Positions 17,151 to 25,519 of a DNA stretch of 64,000 bases are shown piece after piece (within the stretch, counting starts at the first letter, position 1; each line of letters begins with the position of its first letter). Below the pieces are notes generated by a model, which saw nothing but the letters and a program-made list of their open reading frames with translations, ran no database searches and had not been told where the DNA came from. This DNA comes from Prevotellaceae bacterium UBA1746 (GTDB lineage: Bacteria; Bacteroidota; Bacteroidia; Bacteroidales; Bacteroidaceae). The translations under genes and the position numbers were made by a program. Location: contig DCHS01000030.1 of NCBI GenBank assembly GCA_002314875.1, forward strand, positions 5,977 through 69,976, read 5' to 3'.

Positions 17151-18641
17151 TTAGAGAGCTGCCTTGATACGATTAGCGAGAGCGTCGTTAGGATCGATTT
17201 CGAGAATCTGATTCATGTAGTTCTTGCACTGGTCGGTATCGTCAGTCTTGAGGTAGTAAATCATAAGATAGGTAAGAGCAACCTTCTTGTAAGAAACAGC
17301 ACTAGCTGCATCTTCTGCACTCATCTTATTGATGATATCAAGAGTCTGCTCGTAGTACTTCTTAGGTTCAGCCTCAGCCTTACCACCATCGCGAACCCAA
17401 AGCTTAGCGCGGTAGTAGGGACCCTGGTACTTGTCGGGCTGAGCGTCCATATAAGCCTGGAAGTAGGGATCACCCTTTTCAATGATAGCGAGACGAGCTT
17501 CTTCGTCAACACTGCCATCTTCCTTAGCGGGAACAGCATCCTTAACAGCGGTATAGTAGTTACCAAGACCGAGCTTATCGAATTCGTCAGCCTTTTCGCC
17601 CTTGAGTTCTACATACTTAACATAGTAGGGGAGACCTTCAGCAGCCTGCTTGTTCTTACGATAGAGATCTGCAAGAGACTTGTAGCCACCAACCTTGTCA
17701 GGAGCAATTTCGAGACCCTTCTTATAGTATTCGATAGCAGCAGGAACGTCTTCGATCACTTCAGTTGCATAGTTTGCAGCATAAACATAGTCGAGATAAA
17801 CATAGAGGCTGTCATCATACTGCTTTTCGGTTAGATACTTGATATGTTCACTTGCGTTAGCATAGTCGAAGGTTTCCATATCACCGAAGAAGAGCATACG
17901 GCGAACAACGAGGTCATTTGCATCGAGGGGGAGAAGCTGGTTAGCAACATCCTTCATAGTGTAAACATCCTGCTGGTTCATCAAAGAGAGGAGGTAGTTT
18001 TCACCAGAGCGGAGGTCAGCAATTTCCAATTTAGCATCAGGAGTAAAGAACTTCTTGTATGCTTCAACTGCATCCTTGTATTCTTCGAGCTGGTAAGCGA
18101 TATCACCCAACTGTTTGTAAGCATCGAGGTTACCGGGTTCCTTTTCGATGATCTGGTTGAGAATGTCCTTAGCAGCATAGGGGTTCACATACTTGTAAAC
18201 ACGTGCAGAAAGACGGAGTGCTTCGATATCGTTAGGATCGGTGTTGAGGATTTCGTCGAGCTTTGCACCTGCTTCACCATAGTTCTTGCGGAGGAGGCAA
18301 ACACCTACACTGAGCTTAAGACCGGGAACATAGTGAGGGTCAACAGTGTAAGCAGCGTTAGCCAACTGCTTAGCGCAAGGATAAACATTGCGGTCGAGGA
18401 AAAACTTACCTACAGCAACAGCCTGTTCCTTATTCTTCTTAACCTTACCGAAGAGCTTGCTGAAAGCCTTGTTAGCACCGTCGGGGTCAGTCATCTGCAT
18501 ATCCATAACCTGCTGAGCCATGGCTGCAAATTCAGGCTGCATTTCTGCGGTGGAGAAGTTTACGGCAATCTGTGCCTTAGCGTTGGATGCACCAAAGAAA
18601 GCACCAACTGCTACGAGGATGGAGAGAAAAATTTTCTTCAT
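17151..18641 (-). CDS. Secreted tetratricopeptide-repeat protein
   Basis: 496-residue periplasmic or exported protein. The signal peptide ends near SNAKAQ. TPR motifs run through most of the length, seen in phrases such as NLDAYKQLGDIAYQLEEYKDAVEAY and AIEYYKKGLEIAPDKVGGY, and again at the C-terminus (NQILEIDPNDALANRIK). TPR proteins of this kind scaffold protein complexes; no enzymatic domain is visible. Single-gene unit with its own promoter box and terminator. Confidence 0.85.
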   Translation of the reverse strand: MKKIFLSILVAVGAFFGASNAKAQIAVNFSTAEMQPEFAAMAQQVMDMQMTDPDGANKAFSKLFGKVKKNKEQAVAVGKFFLDRNVYPCAKQLANAAYTVDPHYVPGLKLSVGVCLLRKNYGEAGAKLDEILNTDPNDIEALRLSARVYKYVNPYAAKDILNQIIEKEPGNLDAYKQLGDIAYQLEEYKDAVEAYKKFFTPDAKLEIADLRSGENYLLSLMNQQDVYTMKDVANQLLPLDANDLVVRRMLFFGDMETFDYANASEHIKYLTEKQYDDSLYVYLDYVYAANYATEVIEDVPAAIEYYKKGLEIAPDKVGGYKSLADLYRKNKQAAEGLPYYVKYVELKGEKADEFDKLGLGNYYTAVKDAVPAKEDGSVDEEARLAIIEKGDPYFQAYMDAQPDKYQGPYYRAKLWVRDGGKAEAEPKKYYEQTLDIINKMSAEDAASAVSYKKVALTYLMIYYLKTDDTDQCKNYMNQILEIDPNDALANRIKAAL

Positions 18642-18681
18642 GGTAATATAATAAATGTTTTTAGTTTTCAGAATTCGTGGA

Positions 18682-18689
18682 CAAAGTTA
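18682..18689 (-). promoter_or_regulatory. TAnnTTTG box upstream of the TPR gene
   Basis: TAACTTTG on the minus strand, 40 bases before the start codon. No clear -33 partner. Confidence 0.4.
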
Positions 18690-18828
18690 CATTAAATTTT
18701 TTAGAACTGTCGATTTTTCAACTGCAAATTTAGAAAAAACTTATGATTTTTCCAATATTGTCCTAAAAAAACTTGCGATTTCAGCAATTTTTAAGATTTT
18801 TAAACGGATTATTTATCAAATCGTATAG

Positions 18829-18856
18829 TTTGTACCACTAAAAATCCGTAATTTTG
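18829..18856 (+). promoter_or_regulatory. Promoter of the thioredoxin-like lipoprotein
   Basis: TTTG at 18829-18832 and TAATTTTG at 18849-18856, spacing 16 bases (short). Leader of about 48 bases. Confidence 0.45.
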
Positions 18857-18909
18857 CAGCGGAAAAGTAATCGAATACTTTTACGAACCTATATAATCCG
18901 TATATATAC

Positions 18910-19470
18910 ATGAAGAAGAATGTATTGTTTTTGGCAGCGCTTTCATTAGCAGTTGCCTCTGGTTGCGCAAAGAGCAACGCTTCCAGTAATGATGATAAGC
19001 CTCAGCAAGCCATGGTTGCTCAGGCACCCGAAAGCAAGAGTGTTGTGAAGACCGTTGATAGTAAACTCAGCGGTGTCGAAGCTTTTGATGTTATCAAGAA
19101 AGCTTACGAGGGAAAGGTTGTTCTCGTAGATTTCTGGGCTACATGGTGCGGTCCCTGCCGTAATGCTATGAAGCAGATTGATGCTATCAAGCCTGCCCTC
19201 ATTGAAAATGGTGCTGCCTTTGTTTACATCACCGGCGAAACATCTCCCGAAGGAGACTGGAAAGCTATGATTCCCAGTATCGAAGGTGATCACTACCGTC
19301 TCACCAACGCACAATGGCGTGAACTTTGCCAGACTCTTAACGTTCCTGGTATCCCCGCCTATGTTCTTTTCAACGCTGATGGAACCGAAGCCTTCTCTAA
19401 CCTCCAGCAGGGTGGTTATCCCGGAAACGACATCATCCAGAACGAAATCGAAACTGCTCTGACGAAGTAA
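18910..19470 (+). CDS. Thioredoxin-like lipoprotein
   Basis: 186-residue envelope protein. The signal MKKNVLFLAALSLAVASGC ends in a lipobox, and a Ser/Asp/Gln-rich linker leads to a thioredoxin fold with WCGPC active site (VDFWATWCGPCRNAMKQI) and a cis-proline in VPGIPAYVLFNADG. It resembles TlpA/ResA-type proteins that keep periplasmic cysteines reduced or assist cytochrome maturation. Its substrate is unknown. 81 bases separate it from the Mla-type permease downstream. Confidence 0.9.
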   Translation: MKKNVLFLAALSLAVASGCAKSNASSNDDKPQQAMVAQAPESKSVVKTVDSKLSGVEAFDVIKKAYEGKVVLVDFWATWCGPCRNAMKQIDAIKPALIENGAAFVYITGETSPEGDWKAMIPSIEGDHYRLTNAQWRELCQTLNVPGIPAYVLFNADGTEAFSNLQQGGYPGNDIIQNEIETALTK

Positions 19471-19551
19471 TCTTGGGGCTAAAGTCTCACACTGAATTAA
19501 ACTCCACAAATATAGTTTAAGATCAGTGGTTACTCCTCTAATATATATATA

Positions 19552-20298
19552 ATGCTTTTATCATCATATCTTCACGCATTAGGCCGTTACCTCATCTTGA
19601 TGGGACGCGTTTTCTCGATTCCCGAGCGCTTCAAGATGTACCTACGCCAATATATAAAGGAAATGATTAAATTGGGAACAGACTCTATCGTCATTGTCCT
19701 CATAGTCAGCTTCTTTATTGGTGCGGTAATCTGTATTCAGATTAAGGTGAATATCGAATCGGCGTGGATGCCTCATTGGGTGAGCGGATATGTTACCCGT
19801 GAAATCATGCTTCTCGAATTTTCTTCGAGTATCATGTGCCTGATTCTATCAGGAAAGGTGGGTAGTAATATCGCCACAGAAATCGGTACCATGCGTGTTA
19901 CCCAGCAAATTGATGCCCTTGAGATTATGGGTGTCAATAGTGCTTCCTATTTGATTCTCCCCAAAATAGCAGGAATGATAACCATGATGCCTCTGTTGGT
20001 GATTCTATCTACTTTCAGCGGAATCATGGGTGCATACGCTGCTGCATATATCGGCCACATTCTGACACCAGCCCATCTGACGGAAGGTCTGCAATATGAC
20101 TTCCATCCTTGGTTCTTCTGGATGGGTGTGGTAAAGAGTCTATTCTTTGCCTTCATCATCACTAGCGTACCGGCGTACTATGGCTATCGCGTGGAAGGTG
20201 GTAGTGTTGAAGTTGGTAAGGCTTCAACGGATGCCGTTGTGGCCAGCAGTATGCTCGTTCTTTTCTCTGATATCTTCCTTACAAGACTCCTCTCATGA
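19552..20298 (+). CDS. MlaE-type ABC transporter permease
   Basis: 248-residue inner-membrane permease of the MlaE family, which moves phospholipids between inner and outer membranes. It has an N-terminal amphipathic stretch and about five membrane helices, with the family signature EIGTMRVTQQIDALEIMGVN near the middle. The stop codon overlaps the start of the ATPase gene by 4 bases, indicating translational coupling. No substrate-binding MlaD (MCE) gene is present next to it. Confidence 0.92.
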   Translation: MLLSSYLHALGRYLILMGRVFSIPERFKMYLRQYIKEMIKLGTDSIVIVLIVSFFIGAVICIQIKVNIESAWMPHWVSGYVTREIMLLEFSSSIMCLILSGKVGSNIATEIGTMRVTQQIDALEIMGVNSASYLILPKIAGMITMMPLLVILSTFSGIMGAYAAAYIGHILTPAHLTEGLQYDFHPWFFWMGVVKSLFFAFIITSVPAYYGYRVEGGSVEVGKASTDAVVASSMLVLFSDIFLTRLLS

Positions 20299-21053
20299 TA
20301 CAGTTGATCGATGTAAAGAAAACCTTTGATGATGGTAAGACCGTCCTCAAAGGCATCAGCACGACTTTCGAAGCAGGCAAGACCAATCTCATCATCGGTC
20401 AGTCTGGTTCCGGAAAGACTGTGCTCATGAAGTGTATTGTAGGACTTTTCGAACCGTCATCTGGGCAGATTCTCTATCATGATCGCGACTTTGTGACCAT
20501 GAACAAGAAAGATCGCATGCTCTTGCGCCGCGAGATGGGAATGATTTTCCAGAGCGCCGCTCTTTTCGACTCTATCTCTGTTCTCGAAAATGTGATGTTC
20601 CCCCTCGATATGTTCTCCTACGATAGTTATAAGGAACGCCGTCGCAGAGCGCAGTTCTGTCTTGACCGCGTAAACCTCAGCGATGCCGGCGAGAAGTTCC
20701 CAGGAGAAATTTCCGGTGGTATGCAGAAGCGTGTTGCAATAGCCCGTGCTATCTCGCTGAATCCAAAATATCTTTTCTGCGACGAACCGAACTCCGGCCT
20801 TGACCCCAAGACCTCTCTCGTCATCGACGAACTGATTCATTCCATTACCCAGGAATATGGAACCACAACGATTATAAACACCCACGATATGAATTCTGTA
20901 ATGGGTATTGGCGAGCATATCATCTATATCTACGAAGGTAACCGCGAATGGGAAGGAACGAAAGACGAAGTGATGACTTCTGATAACGAAAACCTCAACA
21001 GTTTCATCTTTGCCTCCGACCTCTTCCGTAAGATTAAAGACGCTAATAAATAA
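20295..21053 (+). CDS. MlaF-type ABC transporter ATPase
   Basis: 252-residue cytoplasmic ATPase paired with the MlaE-type permease. Walker A GQSGSGKTVL, signature SGGMQKRVAIARAI, Walker B YLFCDEPNSGLD and the switch His in NTHDMNS are present. The SGLDPKTS block after Walker B is characteristic of MlaF-type subunits. Likely function: energy supply for intermembrane phospholipid transport. Confidence 0.92.
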   Translation: MIQLIDVKKTFDDGKTVLKGISTTFEAGKTNLIIGQSGSGKTVLMKCIVGLFEPSSGQILYHDRDFVTMNKKDRMLLRREMGMIFQSAALFDSISVLENVMFPLDMFSYDSYKERRRRAQFCLDRVNLSDAGEKFPGEISGGMQKRVAIARAISLNPKYLFCDEPNSGLDPKTSLVIDELIHSITQEYGTTTIINTHDMNSVMGIGEHIIYIYEGNREWEGTKDEVMTSDNENLNSFIFASDLFRKIKDANK

Positions 21054-21087
21054 GTGTTTATCTCGTAAATAAGCCACAGATAATAAT

Positions 21088-21417
21088 ATGATTTTCGATC
21101 ATCCCATCACACTTTCTGCTCTCTTTATTGCAGCGCCATTGGCCGTAATGCCGTTGTTGGACAAGAATGCACGTATGGATATGGTGGATCTTTACGAGGC
21201 AAATATCACTGCGACGGTAGGAAACCGCTATGGAGGTATCAGCGAACTGACAATGCTTTCCGATACGCTCATTGCCGTAAACCTTACAGAAAGCAGCACG
21301 ATGGAAATTCGCCTTACCGCCGATTCTCTCATCGAGGTCAAGCACAATGTTGCAGCCAAGAAGGTGAACACCAAAGTCCGCTATTACGACCTCAACTGGA
21401 GTGAAATAAAGAACTAA
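21088..21417 (+). CDS. Short DUF3256-like protein without signal peptide
   Basis: 109 residues. The stretch MPLLDKNARMDMVDLYEAN, then GGISELTML and LTESSTMEIRL, resembles the DUF3256 pattern of Bacteroidetes. Those proteins are usually about 190-200 residues and exported; this one is shorter and starts directly at the domain, with in-frame stops upstream, so it lacks a normal signal peptide. Function unknown. It lies 34 bases after the MlaF-type gene on the same strand and may be co-transcribed with it. Confidence 0.65.
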   Translation: MIFDHPITLSALFIAAPLAVMPLLDKNARMDMVDLYEANITATVGNRYGGISELTMLSDTLIAVNLTESSTMEIRLTADSLIEVKHNVAAKKVNTKVRYYDLNWSEIKN

Positions 21418-21489
21418 AGTCCTCACATCGGAATGGACTAACGAAACGAATCAATAATAACGCATTAAGCGTACTAACACAATACAAAT

Positions 21490-21945
21490 ATGTCTGAATG
21501 GTTTGAATGTAAAGTCAAATATGAACGCACCATGCAAGATGGTGGTTTAAAGAAAGTTTGTGAACCCTATCTTGTTGATGCTATTAATTTTACCGAAGCA
21601 GAACGCCGCATTATCGAAGAAATCAAGCCCTTTATGATGGGTGAATTCGAAGTCAGCAATATCACTAAGGCGCGTTATGCTGAACTCTTTGAAACTATCG
21701 ATGACAGCGCAGATCGCTGGTTCAAGGTAAAACTACTCTTCATCACCCTCGATGAAAAATCCGGCAAGGAAAAGAAATCCAGCCATAATGTCCTCGTTCA
21801 GGCTTCTGATCTCCGCGATGCTATCAAGCGTCTCGACCAGGGTATGAAGGGCAGTATGATGGATTACACCATCGCTTCTGTAGCTGAGACAGCCATCATG
21901 GACGTCTTCCGCTATAAGGCTGATATTCCCGAAAAGGCAGAATGA
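21490..21945 (+). CDS. DUF4494 domain-containing protein
   Basis: 151-residue cytoplasmic protein matching DUF4494 along its whole length (WFECKVKYERTMQDG at the start, FKVKLLFITLDEKSGKEKK in the middle). The function of the family is unknown. Its last four bases overlap the start of the YggS gene, a translationally coupled pair commonly seen in Bacteroidales. Confidence 0.85.
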   Translation: MSEWFECKVKYERTMQDGGLKKVCEPYLVDAINFTEAERRIIEEIKPFMMGEFEVSNITKARYAELFETIDDSADRWFKVKLLFITLDEKSGKEKKSSHNVLVQASDLRDAIKRLDQGMKGSMMDYTIASVAETAIMDVFRYKADIPEKAE

Positions 21946-22649
21946 TCGCCATGACAGATTTACAAGAAAGACTGATAAGCGTACGTGACGAGCTCCCCGA
22001 AGGAGTTCGTCTCGTTGCCGTTTCTAAGTTCCATCCTGTCAGCGCTTTGCTCGAAGCCTACGATGCCGGACAGCGCATTTTCGGCGAGAGCAGGGTACAG
22101 GAATTACAAGAGAAATATCCACAACTTCCCGCTGATATCGAATGGCACTTCATCGGCCATTTGCAAGTCAACAAGGTGAAATACATTGTCCCGTATATCA
22201 CCATGATCCACGCTATCGACAGTTACAAACTGCTGACGGAAATTGACCGCCAGGCGGCACGCTTTGCAGAAGAACGCCAGATAAACGGCCTGAGTCCCAA
22301 GGTTAAAGTCTTGCTTCAACTTCATGTAGCCCAGGAGGAAACAAAATTTGGATTCACACCTGCAGAATGCAAGGCTTTCCTCGACAGTACAGACTGGAGA
22401 AATCTAGAACATGTGGAAATTGCTGGCATTATGTGCATGGCCTCATTCACCGAAAACCAGGAGCAGATCCACCAGGAATTCCTGACGGCACAGGATTTCT
22501 TTGCTATGGCAAAAGAACGCTATTTCAAAGATAGCGATACTTTCTGCGAATGTTCATGGGGTATGAGCGATGATTATCCTATTGCCATCGAACACGGTGC
22601 TACACTCGTACGCGTCGGCAGCAAAATCTTTGGCCCGAGAGTATATTAA
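21942..22649 (+). CDS. YggS-family pyridoxal phosphate homeostasis protein
   Basis: 235-residue PLP-binding protein of the YggS/PLPBP family, which buffers pyridoxal phosphate and affects amino-acid pools. VRLVAVSKFHPVSAL holds the PLP Lys, followed by FGESRVQELQEKY, EWHFIGHLQVNKVKYI and, near the end, SWGMSDDYPIAIEHGATLVRVGS, all diagnostic. It could start at the coupled ATG overlapping DUF4494 or three codons later at MTDLQERL. Confidence 0.92.
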   Translation: MIAMTDLQERLISVRDELPEGVRLVAVSKFHPVSALLEAYDAGQRIFGESRVQELQEKYPQLPADIEWHFIGHLQVNKVKYIVPYITMIHAIDSYKLLTEIDRQAARFAEERQINGLSPKVKVLLQLHVAQEETKFGFTPAECKAFLDSTDWRNLEHVEIAGIMCMASFTENQEQIHQEFLTAQDFFAMAKERYFKDSDTFCECSWGMSDDYPIAIEHGATLVRVGSKIFGPRVY

Positions 22650-22707
22650 TTCTTTGACGGAAACTCCCCAACAACTTAAAAGAATCGACGAACTTATAGA
22701 TTATAAA

Positions 22708-22783
22708 GCGAATAAATACTAAGAAATAGGTAAATTTTACACTTTTTAAGATGGAAAGTGCTAAAATGTAACATTTTATTCGC
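22708..22783 (+). other. Nested inverted repeats between yggS and the small TPR gene
   Basis: Outer arms GCGAATAAA (22708-22716) and TTTATTCGC (22775-22783) are perfectly complementary. Inside, CACTTT pairs with AAAGTG and TAAAATG with CATTTTA. As RNA it would be the 3' end structure of the yggS transcript; as DNA it lies just upstream of the next promoter box. Confidence 0.5.
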
Positions 22784-22803
22784 CAGAATTAGCAGATTAT
22801 TAC

Positions 22804-22811
22804 TAAATTTG
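22804..22811 (+). promoter_or_regulatory. TAnnTTTG box directly before the small TPR gene
   Basis: TAAATTTG ending 9 bases before the chosen ATG. If used, the mRNA would have almost no leader. Confidence 0.35.
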
Positions 22812-22820
22812 CAAAGTATT

Positions 22821-23027
22821 ATGGACCAAAAACAATCATCACACCAGGAAAAGGCCCAGGAATTCTATCTCGCAGGCTTGGAACATGCTCACCACGGAGA
22901 GTGGGGAAGAGCAGCGTCCTGCTTCCGGAAAGCCCTGGCACTGGACCCCGATAGTCCGGCAAAACAGAGCCTTGAAATGGTAGATGATATTCAGGCCTAT
23001 TATTACAAAGAAAACTTTAACCCTTAA
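22821..23027 (+). CDS. Small TPR-like protein before the oxidoreductase genes
   Basis: 68 residues containing one TPR-like helix pair (EFYLAGLEHAHHGEWGRAAS, then CFRKALALDPDSPAKQSLE) and a Tyr-rich end. I start at MDQKQSS; the 21-residue upstream extension is mostly hydrophobic/basic and overlaps the promoter box. It precedes the ferredoxin subunit of the 2-oxoacid oxidoreductase by 59 bases and may be its first operon member. Function unknown. Confidence 0.7.
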   Translation: MDQKQSSHQEKAQEFYLAGLEHAHHGEWGRAASCFRKALALDPDSPAKQSLEMVDDIQAYYYKENFNP

Positions 23028-23086
23028 GATCATTGAAGAACCGGCGATACTGGTTTTCCAAAATAATCTTGAAAAATAATAGAACA

Positions 23087-23317
23087 ATGGGAAAAATACA
23101 TGGTGCTGTCGTAGTTGACACCGAACGCTGTAAAGGTTGCAACCTCTGCGTTGTAGCCTGTCCCACCAATGCCATCGAACTCACCCAGACCGAAGTGAAC
23201 CACAAAGGTTATCCCTTCTGTCACGATGTCCGTCCTGATGCCTGCATTGGCTGCGCATCCTGTGCTATCGTCTGCCCGGATGCCTGCATTACTGTTTATA
23301 AGTTGAAAGAAGAATAA
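23087..23317 (+). CDS. 2-oxoacid:ferredoxin oxidoreductase, 4Fe-4S (delta) subunit
   Basis: 76-residue dicluster ferredoxin. Two CxxCxxCxxxCP motifs are present (CKGCNLCVVACP and CIGCASCAIVCP). It passes electrons from the oxoacid oxidoreductase core to ferredoxin. I start at MGKIHGAV; the longer frame adds 18 residues unlike the family. First enzyme subunit of a delta-alpha-(small membrane protein)-beta-gamma operon. Confidence 0.92.
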   Translation: MGKIHGAVVVDTERCKGCNLCVVACPTNAIELTQTEVNHKGYPFCHDVRPDACIGCASCAIVCPDACITVYKLKEE

Positions 23318-23345
23318 AATCAGGAGTTCACTCCTTCATAACAAT

Positions 23346-24422
23346 ATGGAAAACGAAGTACTTCTTCTCAAAGGAAATGAAGCCATCGCTCATGCAGCCA
23401 TCCGCTGCGGTTGTGACGGCTATTTTGGATATCCCATCACTCCTCAAAGTGAAGTTCTGGAAACGCTTGCCCTCATGAAGCCCTGGGAGACCACAGGAAT
23501 GGTCGTTGTCCAGGCTGAGAGTGAAGTTGCCAGCGTTAACATGCTTTACGGCGGCGGTGGATGTGGAAAAAAAGTTATGACATCTTCCTCATCAGTAGGT
23601 ATCGCCCTGATGCAGGAAGGTATCACCTATATGGCAGGTGCTGATGTTCCCTGTCTCATCGTTAATGTTCAGCGTGGCGGTCCCGGTCTTGGTACCATCC
23701 AACCAGGTCAGGCTGACTATATCCAGGCAACACGTGGTGGTGGTAACGGTGACTACAATGTCATCGTACTCGCTCCCAACAGCGTTCAGGAAATGGCCGA
23801 CTTCGTCGATCTCGGTTTCGACCTCGCCTTCAAATACTGCACACCTGTTATGATGTTGGCTGACGGTGTCATCGGTCAGATGATGGAAAAGGTGGTTCTC
23901 CCTCCCCAGAAGCCCCGTCGTACCAACGAGGAAATCGCAGAACAGTGTCCGTGGGCAAGTCTCGGCAAACCCAAGACCCGTGGTGTAAATGTAATCACCT
24001 CTCTCGAATTGCAGCCTGAAAAAATGGAACTCAAGAACCATAAGCTCCAGGAAAAATACCGCAAGATCGAAGAGAACGAAGTTCGCTACGAACTCACCGG
24101 CAGTGAGAATCCCGAAGTCGCTATCGTTGCTTTCGGTTGTTCTTCACGAATCTCTCAGAAGGTGGTTCAGCTCGCCAAGGAAGAGGGTATTGAAGTAGCT
24201 CTTCTTCGTCCTATTACCTTGTGGCCTTTCCCATACGATGCCGTTAAGGAATTGTCAAAGAAGGTGAAGAGCATCCTCGTCGTTGAGAACAATGCCGGCC
24301 AGATGGTTCACGATGTTCGCTATGCCATCGAAGGTCGTATCCCCGTTAACCAGTACGGTCGTTTCGGCGGTATCATTCCTACACCGATGGAAATTCTCGA
24401 AGTATTGAAAAAACAACTTTAA
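23346..24422 (+). CDS. 2-oxoacid:ferredoxin oxidoreductase, alpha subunit (VorB/KorA type)
   Basis: 358-residue subunit carrying the pyrimidine-binding and core domains (GYPITPQSEVLE near the start, AESEVASVNMLYGG, and a C-terminal transketolase-like domain with LLRPITLWPFPYDAV). The enzyme decarboxylates branched-chain 2-oxoacids or 2-oxoglutarate to acyl-CoA with reduction of ferredoxin. The subunit order resembles VorDBAC enzymes; whether the substrate is 2-oxoisovalerate or 2-oxoglutarate cannot be settled from sequence alone. Confidence 0.9.
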   Translation: MENEVLLLKGNEAIAHAAIRCGCDGYFGYPITPQSEVLETLALMKPWETTGMVVVQAESEVASVNMLYGGGGCGKKVMTSSSSVGIALMQEGITYMAGADVPCLIVNVQRGGPGLGTIQPGQADYIQATRGGGNGDYNVIVLAPNSVQEMADFVDLGFDLAFKYCTPVMMLADGVIGQMMEKVVLPPQKPRRTNEEIAEQCPWASLGKPKTRGVNVITSLELQPEKMELKNHKLQEKYRKIEENEVRYELTGSENPEVAIVAFGCSSRISQKVVQLAKEEGIEVALLRPITLWPFPYDAVKELSKKVKSILVVENNAGQMVHDVRYAIEGRIPVNQYGRFGGIIPTPMEILEVLKKQL

Positions 24423-24434
24423 GATCACTCTGTT

Positions 24435-24710
24435 ATGATAGAAACAACGGATAAATATGGAAATCCCCTTTCTGAGAAGGAAATCCAGCGCCAGATTGAC
24501 GAGCAGAAACGTGCTCGCAAAATGCTGACCATCCGCAACTGGCTCAACGGCATCTTCATCGTACTGGCGGTTATCGCTATCGTCGGTGTCCTGATGTTCA
24601 AAGGTGGCGAACCCGGATTGTATTATTCCTACGGCATCGCTGTCCTCGCAGTCATCATAAAAATGGTCGAAGCCATTTTTCGTATGCCGGGAATCGCAAC
24701 CAAACTCTAA
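24435..24710 (+). CDS. Small two-helix membrane protein inside the oxidoreductase operon
   Basis: 91 residues: a charged N-terminal third (KEIQRQIDEQKRARKM) followed by two hydrophobic helices, about 36-57 and 65-82, joined by a GGEPG turn. No known domain recognised. It lies 12 bases after the alpha and 35 bases before the beta subunit gene, so it is made with them. It may tie the soluble enzyme to the membrane; this is inference. Confidence 0.75.
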   Translation: MIETTDKYGNPLSEKEIQRQIDEQKRARKMLTIRNWLNGIFIVLAVIAIVGVLMFKGGEPGLYYSYGIAVLAVIIKMVEAIFRMPGIATKL

Positions 24711-24745
24711 TCTTAGGGCTATCAAACATTGAAGTTTTAGCAATT

Positions 24746-25507
24746 ATGACAAAAGAAGAAATAATTGAGAAAGGTACGGTCGTTTACCAGAAAGCTCCTC
24801 TGATGAACGATAATCCTATGCACTACTGCCCCGGTTGTAGCCATGGTGTAGTTCACAAACTCATTGCTGAAGTCATTCAGGAGATGGGAATGGAAGAGAA
24901 GTCCATTGGTATCAGTCCCGTTGGTTGTGGTGTGTTCATCTATAATTATATTGATATAGACTGGCAGGAAGCTGCTCACGGACGTGCTCCCGCTCTGGCC
25001 ACAGCCATCAAGCGTCTTCTTCCTGATCGCCTCGTCTTCACCTATCAGGGTGATGGTGACTGTGCCGGTATCGGTACTAACGAAACCATCCACGCCCTCA
25101 ACCGCGGTGAAAACATCGTCATCATCTACATCAACAATGCTATCTATGGTATGACTGGTGGCCAGATGGCTCCTACCACTTTGCTCGGTCAGAAGACTGT
25201 TACCTGTCCTTATGGTCGTGAACCCAAGCTGAACGGTTTCCCCTTGAAACTTACAGAAATCGCTGCACAGCTTGAAGGAACGAGTTATGTAAGTCGTCAG
25301 AGCGTACAGTCTGTTGCCGCCATCCGCAAGGCAAAGAAGGCGCTGCGCCATGCTTTCGATGTCAGCATGCAGGGCAAGGGTTCCTGCTTCATTGAATTCG
25401 TCAGCACTTGTTCTTCCGGTTGGAAGATGATTCCCGAGAAGTCCAACAAGTGGATGGAAGAGAATATGTTCCCCTATTATCAGCTCGGTGATTTGAAGGA
25501 CGAATAA
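24746..25507 (+). CDS. 2-oxoacid:ferredoxin oxidoreductase, beta (TPP-binding) subunit
   Basis: 253-residue thiamine-pyrophosphate subunit. HYCPGCSHGVVHKL and VGCGVFIYNYID at the start, and the TPP/Mg motif YQGDGDCAGIGTNE followed by NNAIYGMTGGQMAPTT, are those of KorB/VorA proteins. Together with the alpha, gamma and delta subunits it forms the active enzyme. Confidence 0.93.
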   Translation: MTKEEIIEKGTVVYQKAPLMNDNPMHYCPGCSHGVVHKLIAEVIQEMGMEEKSIGISPVGCGVFIYNYIDIDWQEAAHGRAPALATAIKRLLPDRLVFTYQGDGDCAGIGTNETIHALNRGENIVIIYINNAIYGMTGGQMAPTTLLGQKTVTCPYGREPKLNGFPLKLTEIAAQLEGTSYVSRQSVQSVAAIRKAKKALRHAFDVSMQGKGSCFIEFVSTCSSGWKMIPEKSNKWMEENMFPYYQLGDLKDE

Positions 25508-25519
25508 AATTTGATTATT

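Noticed and set aside
17127..18695. Plus-strand frames of 235 and 283 residues opposite the TPR gene
   Set aside because: Mirror of the TPR protein gene; the minus strand has signal peptide, TPR motifs, promoter box and terminator.
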